Positions 35,926-44,311 of a DNA stretch of 54,292 bases are shown here, one piece after another (positions within the stretch are counted from its first letter, which is position 1; each line of letters opens with the position of its first letter). Source of the stretch: Haemophilus paraphrohaemolyticus. GTDB lineage: Bacteria; Pseudomonadota; Gammaproteobacteria; Enterobacterales; Pasteurellaceae. Under the pieces are notes generated by a model. That model did no database searches. It was not told where the DNA came from and saw nothing but the letters and a program-made list of their open reading frames with translations. The translations under genes were made by a program, and so were the position numbers. The stretch spans positions 1 to 54,292 of the forward strand of contig NZ_MUXX01000001.1 in assembly GCF_002015045.1 (NCBI RefSeq). The letters are read 5' to 3'.

Positions 35926-35981
35926 CAGCCCTGTGCCGTAAAACTCCGTCCTTCAGGGCAGAGATATAAGGCACAGGGCTG
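35926..35981. mobile_element. IS200/IS605-like end or omega-RNA-like hairpin remnant
   Basis: CAGCCCTGTGCC at 35926-35937 and its exact complement GGCACAGGGCTG at 35970-35981 enclose a second hairpin, CTCCGTCCTTCAGGGCAGAG. The inner hairpin and the flanking GTAAAAC resemble the right ends of IS200/IS605-family elements next to tnpB, where the omega RNA ends. No tnpA or tnpB reading frame is present. It may be a small remnant or a palindrome-associated non-autonomous element. The family assignment rests on resemblance only. Confidence 0.45.
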
Positions 35982-36013
35982 AAAAAAAAGCATAGTAAAT
36001 GGTTTTACTATGC
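35982..36013 (-). terminator. Terminator after adk
   Basis: GCATAGTAAA and TTTACTATGC form a 10-bp stem with a 4-base loop. On the minus strand eight T residues follow. It sits 19 bases after the adk stop. Confidence 0.88.
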
Positions 36014-36031
36014 CCCAAATGTAAGATTAAA

Positions 36032-36709
<678 letters not shown>

Positions 36710-36732
36710 TTATAAGGGAATGGCGTATTAGT

Positions 36733-37329
36733 CTATAAAGTAATATGCTGAGTAGATATCGCTCGGCTCTCGTCAAATGGGTTCATAGCGTTAATCATCA
36801 TCACTTTTTCATATTGATGAATTTCATCGGTGTAGATCTCTTTTAATTGAACTCGATTTTCACTTAATAATCGGCTTAATTGTGTACCTTTTAAAAGATA
36901 ATTTTTCGGGCCATACCAAATTCCATCTTTAAAAAAAATCAGATTACCAATTCGGCAATCAGTAACCTTTTTATCTTGAATAATAACTGCCTCATCTTTT
37001 GTCATCTTTATATCTTCAAATATTGTTCTGTTAGTATATTTGAAAGTATAATCTAAGTTATCCAAATAAACACATTGATAGTTTCTTATTTCTCTTCTTT
37101 GGTAAACCGAAAAAATAATATTAAGATCTTGTTGATTATAATCAATTCGGCATTTTATCAATCCATTCTGATATTCTGTTGGCACCTGTATAATTTCTTC
37201 TAAATTAAATACCGACGTTTTCTGAAATAATTTCTCTATCGTATTATCCATTCTTGCCTGATGGAAAGCTAAATTTTGCGGAATGCCATCTATAATCGCA
37301 ATGGTTTCAAACACAGGAAATAGGGACAT
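36733..37329 (-). CDS. pabC: Aminodeoxychorismate lyase-like class IV aminotransferase
   Basis: This 198-residue PLP-fold class IV protein is shorter than E. coli PabC (269). The probable PLP lysine is in FKYTNRTIFE and the cofactor phosphate block is in VTDCRIGNLIFFKDG. The start overlaps the end of pabB by 23 bases, a tight coupling that supports the job of converting aminodeoxychorismate to 4-aminobenzoate and pyruvate. The N-terminal half is abbreviated relative to the family, as in other short Pasteurellaceae versions as I recall them. Confidence 0.82.
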   Translation of the reverse strand: MSLFPVFETIAIIDGIPQNLAFHQARMDNTIEKLFQKTSVFNLEEIIQVPTEYQNGLIKCRIDYNQQDLNIIFSVYQRREIRNYQCVYLDNLDYTFKYTNRTIFEDIKMTKDEAVIIQDKKVTDCRIGNLIFFKDGIWYGPKNYLLKGTQLSRLLSENRVQLKEIYTDEIHQYEKVMMINAMNPFDESRAISTQHITL

Positions 37330-38278
37330 ACACTTTCTCCAAAATTTCTTTATACTCTTCTTCTAGGCTACTTTGTGAAGTAATGCCACCGCCGCTGCGG
37401 AATTGCATTTCACCTTGCTCGTTCTTTTCAATGTAGCGAATTGCCACCGCACTTTCTAAACTTTCGCCATCAAAATAACCAAAAATACCCGTGTAGTAGC
37501 CTCGTTTTTCACCTTCGGCTTGTTGAATAATCTGCATAGTTTTCTCTTTAGGAGCACCGCTAATAGAACCAGCGGGCAAGAGCTTACTCAAAAGTGAGCC
37601 TATTTCTATCTGCCAATTTTCATCTAATTCGCCACAAATTTCAGAACTCGTTTGATAAATTGCCCCACGGTGGGTTTCAATTCTTTCAACATAGCGATAT
37701 TTTGTCACTTGAATATTTTGGGAAACAATAGCTAAATCATTTCGAATTAAATCAACAATGGTGTTATGTTCTTCAAATTCTTTTTTTGAATCTAATAATC
37801 TTTGTTTTGCATTTTCTTCACTTGCATTAATTGTGCCTTTCATTGGGTAAGAATAGATTTTATTATCTTTAATATGAATAAAAGTTTCAGGCGAAAAGCA
37901 GACAAATTTATCTTGATAGAGTAATTTATATTTTGCTTTGCTTTTAATAAAAATCTCTTTAAGCGAATAATTTGTTTGAATTTGGGTAGGAAAGGCAAGA
38001 TTTAATAAATAACTATTACCTTTTTGAATTTCATTTTTTACCAATTCAAAGGCAGTTTGATAGCGGTCGAATTTTAATGGTCTTCTGCTAAATTCAAATT
38101 GCTTATTAAAATCAGAGAATGAAACGTTATTGCAGGTCGGAAATTGAAAAAATATTTGATGTGAGGAGCATTCTGCTAATGGCAGCAAAACGGGCTGCTT
38201 TTGTTCAAAATCAATCAAGAAGAAAAACGGTTTTCTGGCTGAACTAAAGGCATTAGCTTGTTTAATAAAGGATTGCAT
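37307..38278 (-). CDS. pabB: Aminodeoxychorismate synthase component I
   Basis: This 323-residue chorismate-binding enzyme has the catalytic-core blocks SYPMKGTINAS, DLIRNDLA, HRGAIYQTSSEICGEL, LLPAGSISGAPKEKTM and FRSGGGITSQS. It lacks the roughly 130-residue N-terminal domain of E. coli PabB, so it is a short form. With PabA it makes 4-amino-4-deoxychorismate for folate. The start lies only 24 bases after the T-run of the GcvB small RNA on the same strand, so its promoter must lie in or before gcvB unless it depends on terminator readthrough. Confidence 0.9.
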   Translation of the reverse strand: MQSFIKQANAFSSARKPFFFLIDFEQKQPVLLPLAECSSHQIFFQFPTCNNVSFSDFNKQFEFSRRPLKFDRYQTAFELVKNEIQKGNSYLLNLAFPTQIQTNYSLKEIFIKSKAKYKLLYQDKFVCFSPETFIHIKDNKIYSYPMKGTINASEENAKQRLLDSKKEFEEHNTIVDLIRNDLAIVSQNIQVTKYRYVERIETHRGAIYQTSSEICGELDENWQIEIGSLLSKLLPAGSISGAPKEKTMQIIQQAEGEKRGYYTGIFGYFDGESLESAVAIRYIEKNEQGEMQFRSGGGITSQSSLEEEYKEILEKVYVPISCV

Positions 38279-38302
38279 AGATAAAACCTAAATTGATACC
38301 AT

Positions 38303-38480
38303 AAAAAAAGCCCCTCAAAGTGAGGGGCATAAAACCAAAAGGGTTTAAAAAATATACAGGAAGTGAAATGAGTAAAAATCAAAGGTTTTTACTCTAGTCT
38401 AGTTTCCTAGACCAATATGCAAACACAACATCATACTTAAAATTAGAAATAGTAAAATTACTATCACTATCCGTCTAAGT
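38303..38480 (-). ncRNA. gcvB: GcvB small regulatory RNA
   Basis: The RNA is about 178 nt, divergent from gcvA as in E. coli. Recognisable GcvB elements in order are: a start near ACTTAGACGG; the G/U-rich seed R1 TGATGTTGTGTTTGC...TTGGTCTAG (about 38435-38407); a GTCTAG-GAAA-CTAGAC hairpin; a second hairpin GAGTAAAAA...TTTTTACTC; the second seed TTTCACTTCCTGTAT (38368-38354); and the terminator GCCCCTCA...TGAGGGGC with seven T. GcvB uses Hfq to repress amino-acid and peptide transporter mRNAs when glycine is plentiful. The 5' end is inferred from promoter position. Confidence 0.9.
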
Positions 38481-38489
38481 ACGGCAAGG

Positions 38490-38518
38490 ATTATAGAGAT
38501 ATCGGAGCAGTTAAACAA
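38490..38518 (-). promoter_or_regulatory. gcvB promoter
   Basis: On the minus strand TTGTTT, a 17-base spacer and a perfect TATAAT (38495-38490) form a good sigma-70 promoter ending about 9 bases before the proposed first base of GcvB. Confidence 0.8.
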
Positions 38519-38531
38519 GCGAGAAATTTTT

Positions 38532-38545
38532 ATTTAGACTATTAG
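38532..38545 (-). promoter_or_regulatory. Probable GcvA operator upstream of gcvB
   Basis: On the minus strand CTAATAGTCTAAAT lies just upstream of the gcvB -35 box. CTAAT is the core reported for GcvA sites in E. coli. The second element, CTAAA, is one base off. GcvA, coded on the other side, is the known activator of gcvB. Confidence 0.5.
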
Positions 38546-38663
38546 AAAAAATAATGCAATAATAGCAGGGATAATAAAGAAACGCTATTTCATTAGGAAT
38601 AGCAAAAACGAGCTTGATTATGCGCCTTTATAAGTGGCGTTTCAAGCTGAAAAAGGAAATTTT

Positions 38664-39551
38664 ATGAATAAAAAACTCCCACCACTCAATGCGTTAAAAG
38701 CCTTTGAAGCGGCAGCGCGCCACCTTAACTTTACAAAAGCAGCGGAAGATCTTTTTGTAACTCAAGCTGCAGTGAGCCATCAAATTAAAATTTTGGAAGA
38801 TTTTTTAGGCGTGAAACTCTTTCATCGTAAAAATCGTTTACTTGAACTTACTGAAGTAGGTTCGCAATATTTTGCTGAAATTCAACCGCTTTTAGAGAAA
38901 ATCGCGATAGCAACGGAAAAGGTCAAACTTAAAACTGCTCGCCAAATTTTGGCAATCAGCACCACGCCTTCATTTGGTATGCACTGGCTTGTACCACGTT
39001 TAAATGATTTCCACCAACGCTATCCAGATATTGAAGTGCGTTTAACCACCATGCCACAAGATGAAGGCTTATTCGGCAAAGATACCGATGTTGCGATTTA
39101 TTACGGCAACGGTAATTGGAACAATTTGGAAGCGATTGAGCTGGTAAAAGCGCGCATTATGCTGCTCGCTTCGCCCGAATATTTGAAAGATAACCCAATT
39201 GAAAGACCAGAAGATCTAGCGGGTAAAAACTTGATCCACGTTTGCTCTTCCACCAAATGGAAACAGATGGTAGAGCATCTCAAGCTAGAGATGGACATCG
39301 AAACAGGCCCGATGTTCGGTACAACCTCAATGGGCATCCAAGCAGCAAAACATGGACAGGGCGTCGTGGTCGCAAACCGAATGCTTGCTCAAGATGAGAT
39401 CGAAGAAGGTTCGGTGGTTGAGCCGTTAATGACCAATGTTTACGATGAAAAAGCATTCTACGTGGTTTATCCTCCACAAATGGCGGAAAGTACCAAAGTG
39501 AAATGCTTTGTCGATTGGATTACTGAAGAGATTAAAAATAGCTATAAATAA
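38664..39551 (+). CDS. gcvA: Glycine cleavage regulator GcvA (LysR family)
   Basis: This 295-residue LysR-type regulator starts MNKKLPPLNALKAFEAAARH, as GcvA does. The HTH is at about 20-60 (LNFTKAAEDLFVTQAAVSHQ), and the effector domain holds TPSFGMHWLVPRL and DVAIYYGNGNW. GcvA responds to glycine and controls the glycine cleavage genes and the small RNA gcvB. The ATG at 38664 has AAAAAGGAAATTTT before it; the frame is open 30 bases upstream. The divergent GcvB RNA confirms the identity. Confidence 0.94.
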   Translation: MNKKLPPLNALKAFEAAARHLNFTKAAEDLFVTQAAVSHQIKILEDFLGVKLFHRKNRLLELTEVGSQYFAEIQPLLEKIAIATEKVKLKTARQILAISTTPSFGMHWLVPRLNDFHQRYPDIEVRLTTMPQDEGLFGKDTDVAIYYGNGNWNNLEAIELVKARIMLLASPEYLKDNPIERPEDLAGKNLIHVCSSTKWKQMVEHLKLEMDIETGPMFGTTSMGIQAAKHGQGVVVANRMLAQDEIEEGSVVEPLMTNVYDEKAFYVVYPPQMAESTKVKCFVDWITEEIKNSYK

Positions 39552-39559
39552 GGAAAATA

Positions 39560-40234
39560 ATGAGATATAACTGGGTTCTTTTTGACGCGGATGAAACACT
39601 CTTTTCGTTCAATTCCTACTTAGGCTTAACTGCAATGCTCAAGCGTTATGGCATTGATTTTACACGTGAAGATTATGATGCTTTTCAAGCGGTCAATAAA
39701 TTGCTTTGGGTTGCATACCAAAATAATGAGATCACCGCAGAAGATATTCAAATGCGTCGTTTTGCCAAATTAGCTGAGCAAACAGGCGTGCACCAAATTC
39801 AGCTTAATCAGGAATTGATGGCAGAAATGGCAAAAGTCAGCAAGCCGCTTGATGGCGTGATGGAAATGCTGGAAGCTCTTTATCCTGAAGTTAAAATGGG
39901 CATTATTACCAACGGTTTTACCGAACTACAACAGCAACGTTTGCAAAACACCCAAACCAAAAAATTCTTCGAAATTGTCGTAGTTTCCGAACAAATTGGC
40001 GTGGCAAAACCAGACCGAAAAGTGTTTGATTATGCCTTTTCGCAAATGGATGAACTAGATAAAACCAAGATTCTTATGGTGGGCGATACCCTCGCTTCTG
40101 ACATTCTAGGCGGCTACAATTCCGGCATTGATACTTGCTGGTTTAATCACGCGAATCTTGTAAATGACACAAAAATCCAACCAACTTATGAGATTAAAGA
40201 TATTCTTGAGTTGGTGGGGATTGTGAAAGGGTAA
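39560..40234 (+). CDS. yjjG: Pyrimidine 5'-nucleotidase YjjG (HAD family)
   Basis: This 224-residue HAD-superfamily phosphatase has motif I FDADETLF (D9, D11), motif II IITNGF, a motif III Lys in VAKPDRKVFDYA and motif IV VGDTLASDILG. Length and N-terminus match YjjG, which removes phosphate from dUMP, UMP, dTMP and damaged pyrimidine nucleotides. It is 8 bases downstream of gcvA with AAGGAAAATA as ribosome binding site, so probably cotranscribed. Confidence 0.92.
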   Translation: MRYNWVLFDADETLFSFNSYLGLTAMLKRYGIDFTREDYDAFQAVNKLLWVAYQNNEITAEDIQMRRFAKLAEQTGVHQIQLNQELMAEMAKVSKPLDGVMEMLEALYPEVKMGIITNGFTELQQQRLQNTQTKKFFEIVVVSEQIGVAKPDRKVFDYAFSQMDELDKTKILMVGDTLASDILGGYNSGIDTCWFNHANLVNDTKIQPTYEIKDILELVGIVKG

Positions 40235-40250
40235 ATTCCAAGCATATAAA

Positions 40251-40288
40251 AAATGGCTTAGTACTTTAAGTTCTAAGCCATTTTTAGT
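40251..40288. terminator. Bidirectional terminator between yjjG and dnaQ
   Basis: AAATGGCTTAG and CTAAGCCATTT form an 11-bp perfect stem followed by TTAGTTT on plus. The A-rich left side gives T residues on minus. It lies between convergent yjjG and dnaQ. Confidence 0.85.
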
Positions 40289-41053
40289 TTACTGTATGCT
40301 TTCCGTTTCCATTCGTTTCAGCCAAATGCAATTCTCTTTTGACTTTTTATTGATCAACGCTATAAAAGCCTCGTGGGCTTCAAGCTCAGAAGAGGTGGCT
40401 TGGAAAACAATAGTTCCGCTGGAATCCACGTCTTCTCTTGCAATTTCTTCTTGAGATTCAACCGCTTGTACGTTCTCTTCTGTTTCATCTGCTAGCAAGG
40501 CAATTTGACCGCCTGTCATCATTAGGAAGACATCAGCCAGAATTTCCGCATCCAGTAATGCCCCGTGGAGGACACGCTTGCTATTGTCGATGCCTAAGCG
40601 ATCGCAAAGTGCATCCAAGTTGTTTCGTTTACCTGGGTACATTTTACGAGCCATTGCAAGGCTGTCGGTAACAGTGCACATCTCAGCTGTTTTTGGTGGC
40701 GGATTTTTCAAGAATGAAAATTCATGATCTATAAAGCCCACGTCGAAGGGCGCATTATGAATAACAAGTTCTGCACCTTTAATAAAATCCACGAACTCGT
40801 GAGCAATTTCGGCAAAAGAGGGCTTATCTTGCAAGAACTCGTTAGTAATGCCGTGAACTTTAATCGCCTCTTCTTCAACTTCGCGAGGAGGCTTGATATA
40901 AACGTGATAGGTTCGCCCTGTTAAGCGGCGATTGATGACCTCAACCGCCCCAATTTCGATAATATTGTGCCCAATGTGCGGTGCACCGTTAAAGTTCATC
41001 CCCGTGGTTTCGGTATCTAGCACCACTTGTCTGTGTATTTCTTGTTCTTGCAT
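40289..41053 (-). CDS. dnaQ: DNA polymerase III epsilon subunit (proofreading)
   Basis: This 254-residue DEDDh 3'-5' exonuclease has Exo I VLDTETTGMN (D12, E14), Exo II in VIHNAPFDVGFID and Exo III with HGALLDAEIL. The C-terminal tail after about 200 would bind the alpha subunit. It lies 6 bases after recX, and the order recA-recX-dnaQ in one direction suggests at least partial cotranscription; rnhA, its E. coli neighbour, is not here. Confidence 0.95.
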   Translation of the reverse strand: MQEQEIHRQVVLDTETTGMNFNGAPHIGHNIIEIGAVEVINRRLTGRTYHVYIKPPREVEEEAIKVHGITNEFLQDKPSFAEIAHEFVDFIKGAELVIHNAPFDVGFIDHEFSFLKNPPPKTAEMCTVTDSLAMARKMYPGKRNNLDALCDRLGIDNSKRVLHGALLDAEILADVFLMMTGGQIALLADETEENVQAVESQEEIAREDVDSSGTIVFQATSSELEAHEAFIALINKKSKENCIWLKRMETESIQ

Positions 41054-41059
41054 TATTCT

Positions 41060-41560
41060 TTATTCATCGAATTCATCATCGTTGTCATTATAATCTATTT
41101 CCATCAAATGACTAAAATGATCCTGATAAAATCCACGGCTGACCATAAATCGCCACATTTTCTGCTTTGCTTTGATGTCCCAAACACGTGGGCATTTTCG
41201 CTCAAAAACTCGCTCGGCAATTTCATAAAAATCAATCTCTTCTTCGGCTTCGTCCATCGCAGCTGCAATTAAGCATTCTGGCACGCCCTTCATTTTCAGT
41301 TCTTGCTTTAAGCGACGCGGTCCAATTCCTTGTTGGGAACGATAACGAATAAAAGAGGTACAAAAACGTTCATCGCTTTGCCAGTTGTGCTCTTGTGCTT
41401 TTGTAATAGCTTTATCAATTTCGACCGCTTCATACTCTTTAAGTTTGAGCTTTGAACGGAGCTGCTTCTCGGTGTAATCTCGTTTCGAAAGAAGATAAAG
41501 CGTATAGTTTAAAGCACTGTATTTATGTACTTTTTTATCGGTAATTTTTTGTTCTGTCAT
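41060..41560 (-). CDS. recX: RecX, modulator of RecA
   Basis: This 166-residue protein made of three-helix repeats (ALNYTLYLLSKRDYTEKQLR, FIRYRSQQGIGPRRLKQEL, FYEIAERVFERKCP) is typical of RecX, which caps and inhibits RecA filaments. The frame is open 30 bases further upstream to an ATG at 41590, but that codon lies inside the recA terminator hairpin, so MTEQKITDKK at 41560 is the sensible start. No strong ribosome binding site is visible. It lies just after recA. Confidence 0.9.
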   Translation of the reverse strand: MTEQKITDKKVHKYSALNYTLYLLSKRDYTEKQLRSKLKLKEYEAVEIDKAITKAQEHNWQSDERFCTSFIRYRSQQGIGPRRLKQELKMKGVPECLIAAAMDEAEEEIDFYEIAERVFERKCPRVWDIKAKQKMWRFMVSRGFYQDHFSHLMEIDYNDNDDEFDE

Positions 41561-41581
41561 TATTGATTTGGTATAGAAAAA

Positions 41582-41601
41582 ATGCGACATTTCTGTCGCA
41601 T
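41582..41601 (-). terminator. recA terminator hairpin in front of recX
   Basis: ATGCGAC and GTCGCAT pair in a 7-bp stem, with TTTTTTCTAT following on the minus strand, 17 bases after the recA stop. Readthrough is needed for recX expression, as is known for recA-recX in E. coli. Confidence 0.8.
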
Positions 41602-41617
41602 TTGCTCATGATTATGA

Positions 41618-42793
41618 TTAAAGCTCTTCTTCGTTGAATTCTTCTTCGATTTCTTCAATATCTTCTAATTCTTCGATATCAGTATCTACTTCTTCAACAT
41701 CATCTGCACCTTTGCCTTTTTTGCCTTTTTTCGGACTAGGAGCTAATGCAGTGTTTGGATTTTTCATAAATAATTCACGAAGATCTGCTTCAATTTTCGC
41801 AGCCACTTCAGGATGCTCAGCTAACCATTTAATTGCATTATTTTTACCTTGACCGATTTTCTCGCCTTCGTAAGAGAACCAAGCACCAGATTTATTGATG
41901 AAGCCTTGTTTTTCAGCCAAGATAAGTAATTCATTGGTGCGTGCAATACCTTCGCCATACATAATATCAAAGTTTACTTCACGAAATGGGGGAGCTACTT
42001 TATTTTTCACCACTTTTACTTTCGTTTCGCTACCAATGATGTTATCGCCATCTTTCACCACACCTGAACGACGAATATCTAAACGCACAGAAGAATAGAA
42101 TTTCAACGCATTACCACCTGTCGTGGTTTCTGGGTTACCAAACATCACGCCAATTTTCATACGGATTTGGTTGATGAAGATTACCAAGCAGTTAGTCGCT
42201 TTGATGTTAGCCGTTAATTTACGTAATGCTTGAGACATTAAACGAGCTTGTAAACCCATATGTGAATCGCCCATATCGCCTTCAATTTCTGCTTTTGGTG
42301 TTAATGCCGCTACAGAGTCCACGATAATCACATCCACTGCGCCAGAACGTACTAATGCATCACAAATTTCTAATGCTTGCTCACCGTTATCTGGCTGAGA
42401 AATTAACAAGTCATCAGTATTAACGCCTAATTTTTGTGCATAAACTGGATCAAGTGCGTGCTCCGCATCAATAAAGGCACAAGTTTTACCCGCTTTTTGT
42501 GCTTGAGCAATGGTTGATAACGTTAAGGTTGTTTTACCTGACGATTCTGGCCCGAAGATCTCAACGATACGCCCCATCGGTAAACCGCCAATCCCTAACG
42601 CCATATCTAAACCGATCGAACCTGTTGAAACTGCTTCAATATCCAAGTTCTCTGTTTGACCCAATTTCATAATTGAGCCTTTACCAAATTGTTTTTCAAT
42701 TTGCGCTAATGCCGCTGCAAGGGCTTTCTCACGTTGTACTGGATCTGTCTGTTTTACCACAACGTTTTTATTACTTTTTTTCTCTGCTGCCAT
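41618..42793 (-). CDS. recA: Recombinase RecA with extended acidic tail
   Basis: This 391-residue RecA has Walker [10 protein letters not shown], Walker [11 protein letters not shown], the L1/L2 region ([25 protein letters not shown]) and the DNA-strand-exchange core. It is longer than E. coli RecA (353). The extra length is a basic KKGKKGKG patch followed by a hyperacidic end in which 18 of the last 29 residues are Asp or Glu. In E. coli the shorter acidic tail restrains DNA binding. An inverted repeat that could bind LexA lies in the promoter. Confidence 0.97.
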   Translation of the reverse strand: MAAEKKSNKNVVVKQTDPVQREKALAAALAQIEKQFGKGSIMKLGQTENLDIEAVSTGSIGLDMALGIGGLPMGRIVEIFGPESSGKTTLTLSTIAQAQKAGKTCAFIDAEHALDPVYAQKLGVNTDDLLISQPDNGEQALEICDALVRSGAVDVIIVDSVAALTPKAEIEGDMGDSHMGLQARLMSQALRKLTANIKATNCLVIFINQIRMKIGVMFGNPETTTGGNALKFYSSVRLDIRRSGVVKDGDNIIGSETKVKVVKNKVAPPFREVNFDIMYGEGIARTNELLILAEKQGFINKSGAWFSYEGEKIGQGKNNAIKWLAEHPEVAAKIEADLRELFMKNPNTALAPSPKKGKKGKGADDVEEVDTDIEELEDIEEIEEEFNEEEL

Positions 42794-42868
42794 GGGTTAA
42801 TCCTTGTGTCATAAATTAGTTTAAAAATGGCTATATTCTGTTCAATTTTGAACAATTTAACTGGATGC

Positions 42869-42897
42869 CAGTATAGTGGTTTACTATACAGTTGCAA
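42869..42897 (-). promoter_or_regulatory. recA promoter with non-canonical palindromic operator
   Basis: On the minus strand TTGCAA (42897-42892), a 16-base spacer and TATACT (42875-42870) form a promoter. The span between and over the boxes is an imperfect palindrome, CTGTATAGT-AAACC-ACTATACTG. It starts with the LexA half-site CTGT, but the CTGT-N8-ACAG spacing is not met. LexA control is likely by analogy but not proven. A second palindrome, TGTTCAATTTTGAACA, lies downstream near 42840-42855. Confidence 0.55.
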
Positions 42898-43015
42898 GTT
42901 TTTTTGCAGAAAAAATTAGAAAATGGAGAGTATTTGATTAGATAACCAGCAAAATAATGGATAAAATGATTAAATTTTAATCTTTTTATGATCGAAAATT
43001 TATCATATTTTAAAT

Positions 43016-43062
43016 AAATCCCCTCTCCCTTGGTGAGAGAGGGGGAGGGATAGGGGGAAATC
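43016..43062. repeat. CT/GA-rich dispersed repeat between recA and lolE
   Basis: CCCCTCTCCCTTGGTGAGAG followed by AGGGGGAGGGATAGGGGGAA forms a strong hairpin directly at the lolE stop. It is a diverged relative of the repeat family at the window ends and may terminate the lol operon on the minus strand, although no T-run follows at once. Confidence 0.6.
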
Positions 43063-44311
43063 AATACCCACTCAATACCTTCGCAGGCTCTAATTTTGCT
43101 GCACGTGATGCCGGGTAGAGGCTTGCGCATAAGCTCAACACAATGGTGGCAAGCAATACATAAACAATATCTTGCCAATGCAATTCGCTTGGTAGGAAAT
43201 TGACAAAATAAACGCCTTCAGAAAGCACTTGAATGCCAAGTAGATTTTCTAGCCCCTTGATAATACTGGTTAAATTCAAAGCTAACCCCACACCAAGCAG
43301 AATGCCTAACACCGCCCCTTTCATGCCTGAAAGTAAGCCATACCAGAGGAAAATCCGTTTAATAAAACCGTTATTTGCCCCAAGTGTTCGCATAATCGCG
43401 ATATCACCTTGCTTATCTTTTACCGCCATCACCAGCGTTGAAATAATGTTAAAACACGCTACGCCTATGACAAGCACCATTGCAATATACATCACTGTGC
43501 GAACTAGCTGGATGTCGTTATACATATAGCCAAATTTATTGACCCAAGTGTTCAAATAAAGCGGTTGATTAAAGTGATTTAATTGCGAAAGATCCAACTG
43601 CTGCACATCAAAGGGAGAACGCAAAGCCAACTCCACGCCCGTCACTTCGCCTTGTTCGTAATCTAACAATTCTCGTGCTTTTTCAATCGGTAGCAAGGCA
43701 TAGCTGTAATCCAACTGCCCCTCTAATTTCAAAATGCCCGTAATTGGTAAGTTAAAACGCAACGGCTGAGCCAAGCGGTCGTTTTCACTTGCTTGTGGCA
43801 GCAACAAAGTCACCTCATCGCCTACATCTACTTCGAGTGCTTTCGCAATGCCTGCTCCTAAAATCAAGCCGCCTTCTTTTTTAAAAACATCCCATTGATT
43901 ACCTTGCACAAAATGCCCAAGCTGGCTCACGCTCTCTTGCTTTTGCGGATCAACACCTCGCACTTGAGCAATTTTGAGCTGCGTGCCGTTTTCAATCAAA
44001 GCTGTAAAGGTAATAAATGGCGCGGTGGCAAGCACGTTTTCACTCTGTTTAACCAATTTTTCGAGCTGAACAGGATCTCTAATCACGCCCTCTTTATTGC
44101 CATCGTATGCATAAACTTCCGCGTGTGGCACAACGGAAAGCACACGCTGATTAAGCTCACGCTCAAAGCCATTCATTGCACTTAAACCAATAATCAACAC
44201 TGCCACGCCCAAGGCAATTCCTATTGTCGAAAACCACGAAATCAGAGATACAAGGCGATTTTTCTGCTTACCTTTTTGATAACGCCAACTAATAAAAAAC
44301 GGAGTGTTCAT
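43061..44311 (-). CDS. lolE: Lipoprotein-releasing ABC transporter permease LolE
   Basis: This 416-residue FtsX/MacB-type permease has four membrane segments (about 20-45, 270-295, 315-345, 380-405) and a large periplasmic domain between the first two. The start FFISWRYQKGKQKNRLVSLI is typical of LolE. With LolC and LolD it extracts mature lipoproteins from the inner membrane and passes them to LolA. The ATG overlaps the lolD stop (TGATG). Confidence 0.93.
   Translation of the reverse strand: MNTPFFISWRYQKGKQKNRLVSLISWFSTIGIALGVAVLIIGLSAMNGFERELNQRVLSVVPHAEVYAYDGNKEGVIRDPVQLEKLVKQSENVLATAPFITFTALIENGTQLKIAQVRGVDPQKQESVSQLGHFVQGNQWDVFKKEGGLILGAGIAKALEVDVGDEVTLLLPQASENDRLAQPLRFNLPITGILKLEGQLDYSYALLPIEKARELLDYEQGEVTGVELALRSPFDVQQLDLSQLNHFNQPLYLNTWVNKFGYMYNDIQLVRTVMYIAMVLVIGVACFNIISTLVMAVKDKQGDIAIMRTLGANNGFIKRIFLWYGLLSGMKGAVLGILLGVGLALNLTSIIKGLENLLGIQVLSEGVYFVNFLPSELHWQDIVYVLLATIVLSLCASLYPASRAAKLEPAKVLSGY

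Noticed and set aside
38369..38398. Short plus-strand frame MSKNQRFLL after AGGAAG
   Set aside because: The apparent ribosome binding site is the complement of the conserved GcvB second seed CACTTCCTGTA; a coincidence.
38396..38431. Short leader peptide MMLCLHIGLGN on the minus strand ahead of pabB, with the hairpin and terminator suggesting an amino-acid attenuator
   Set aside because: The sequence is the seed region of the GcvB small RNA and the terminator belongs to GcvB; there is no ribosome binding site and no run of a regulatory codon.
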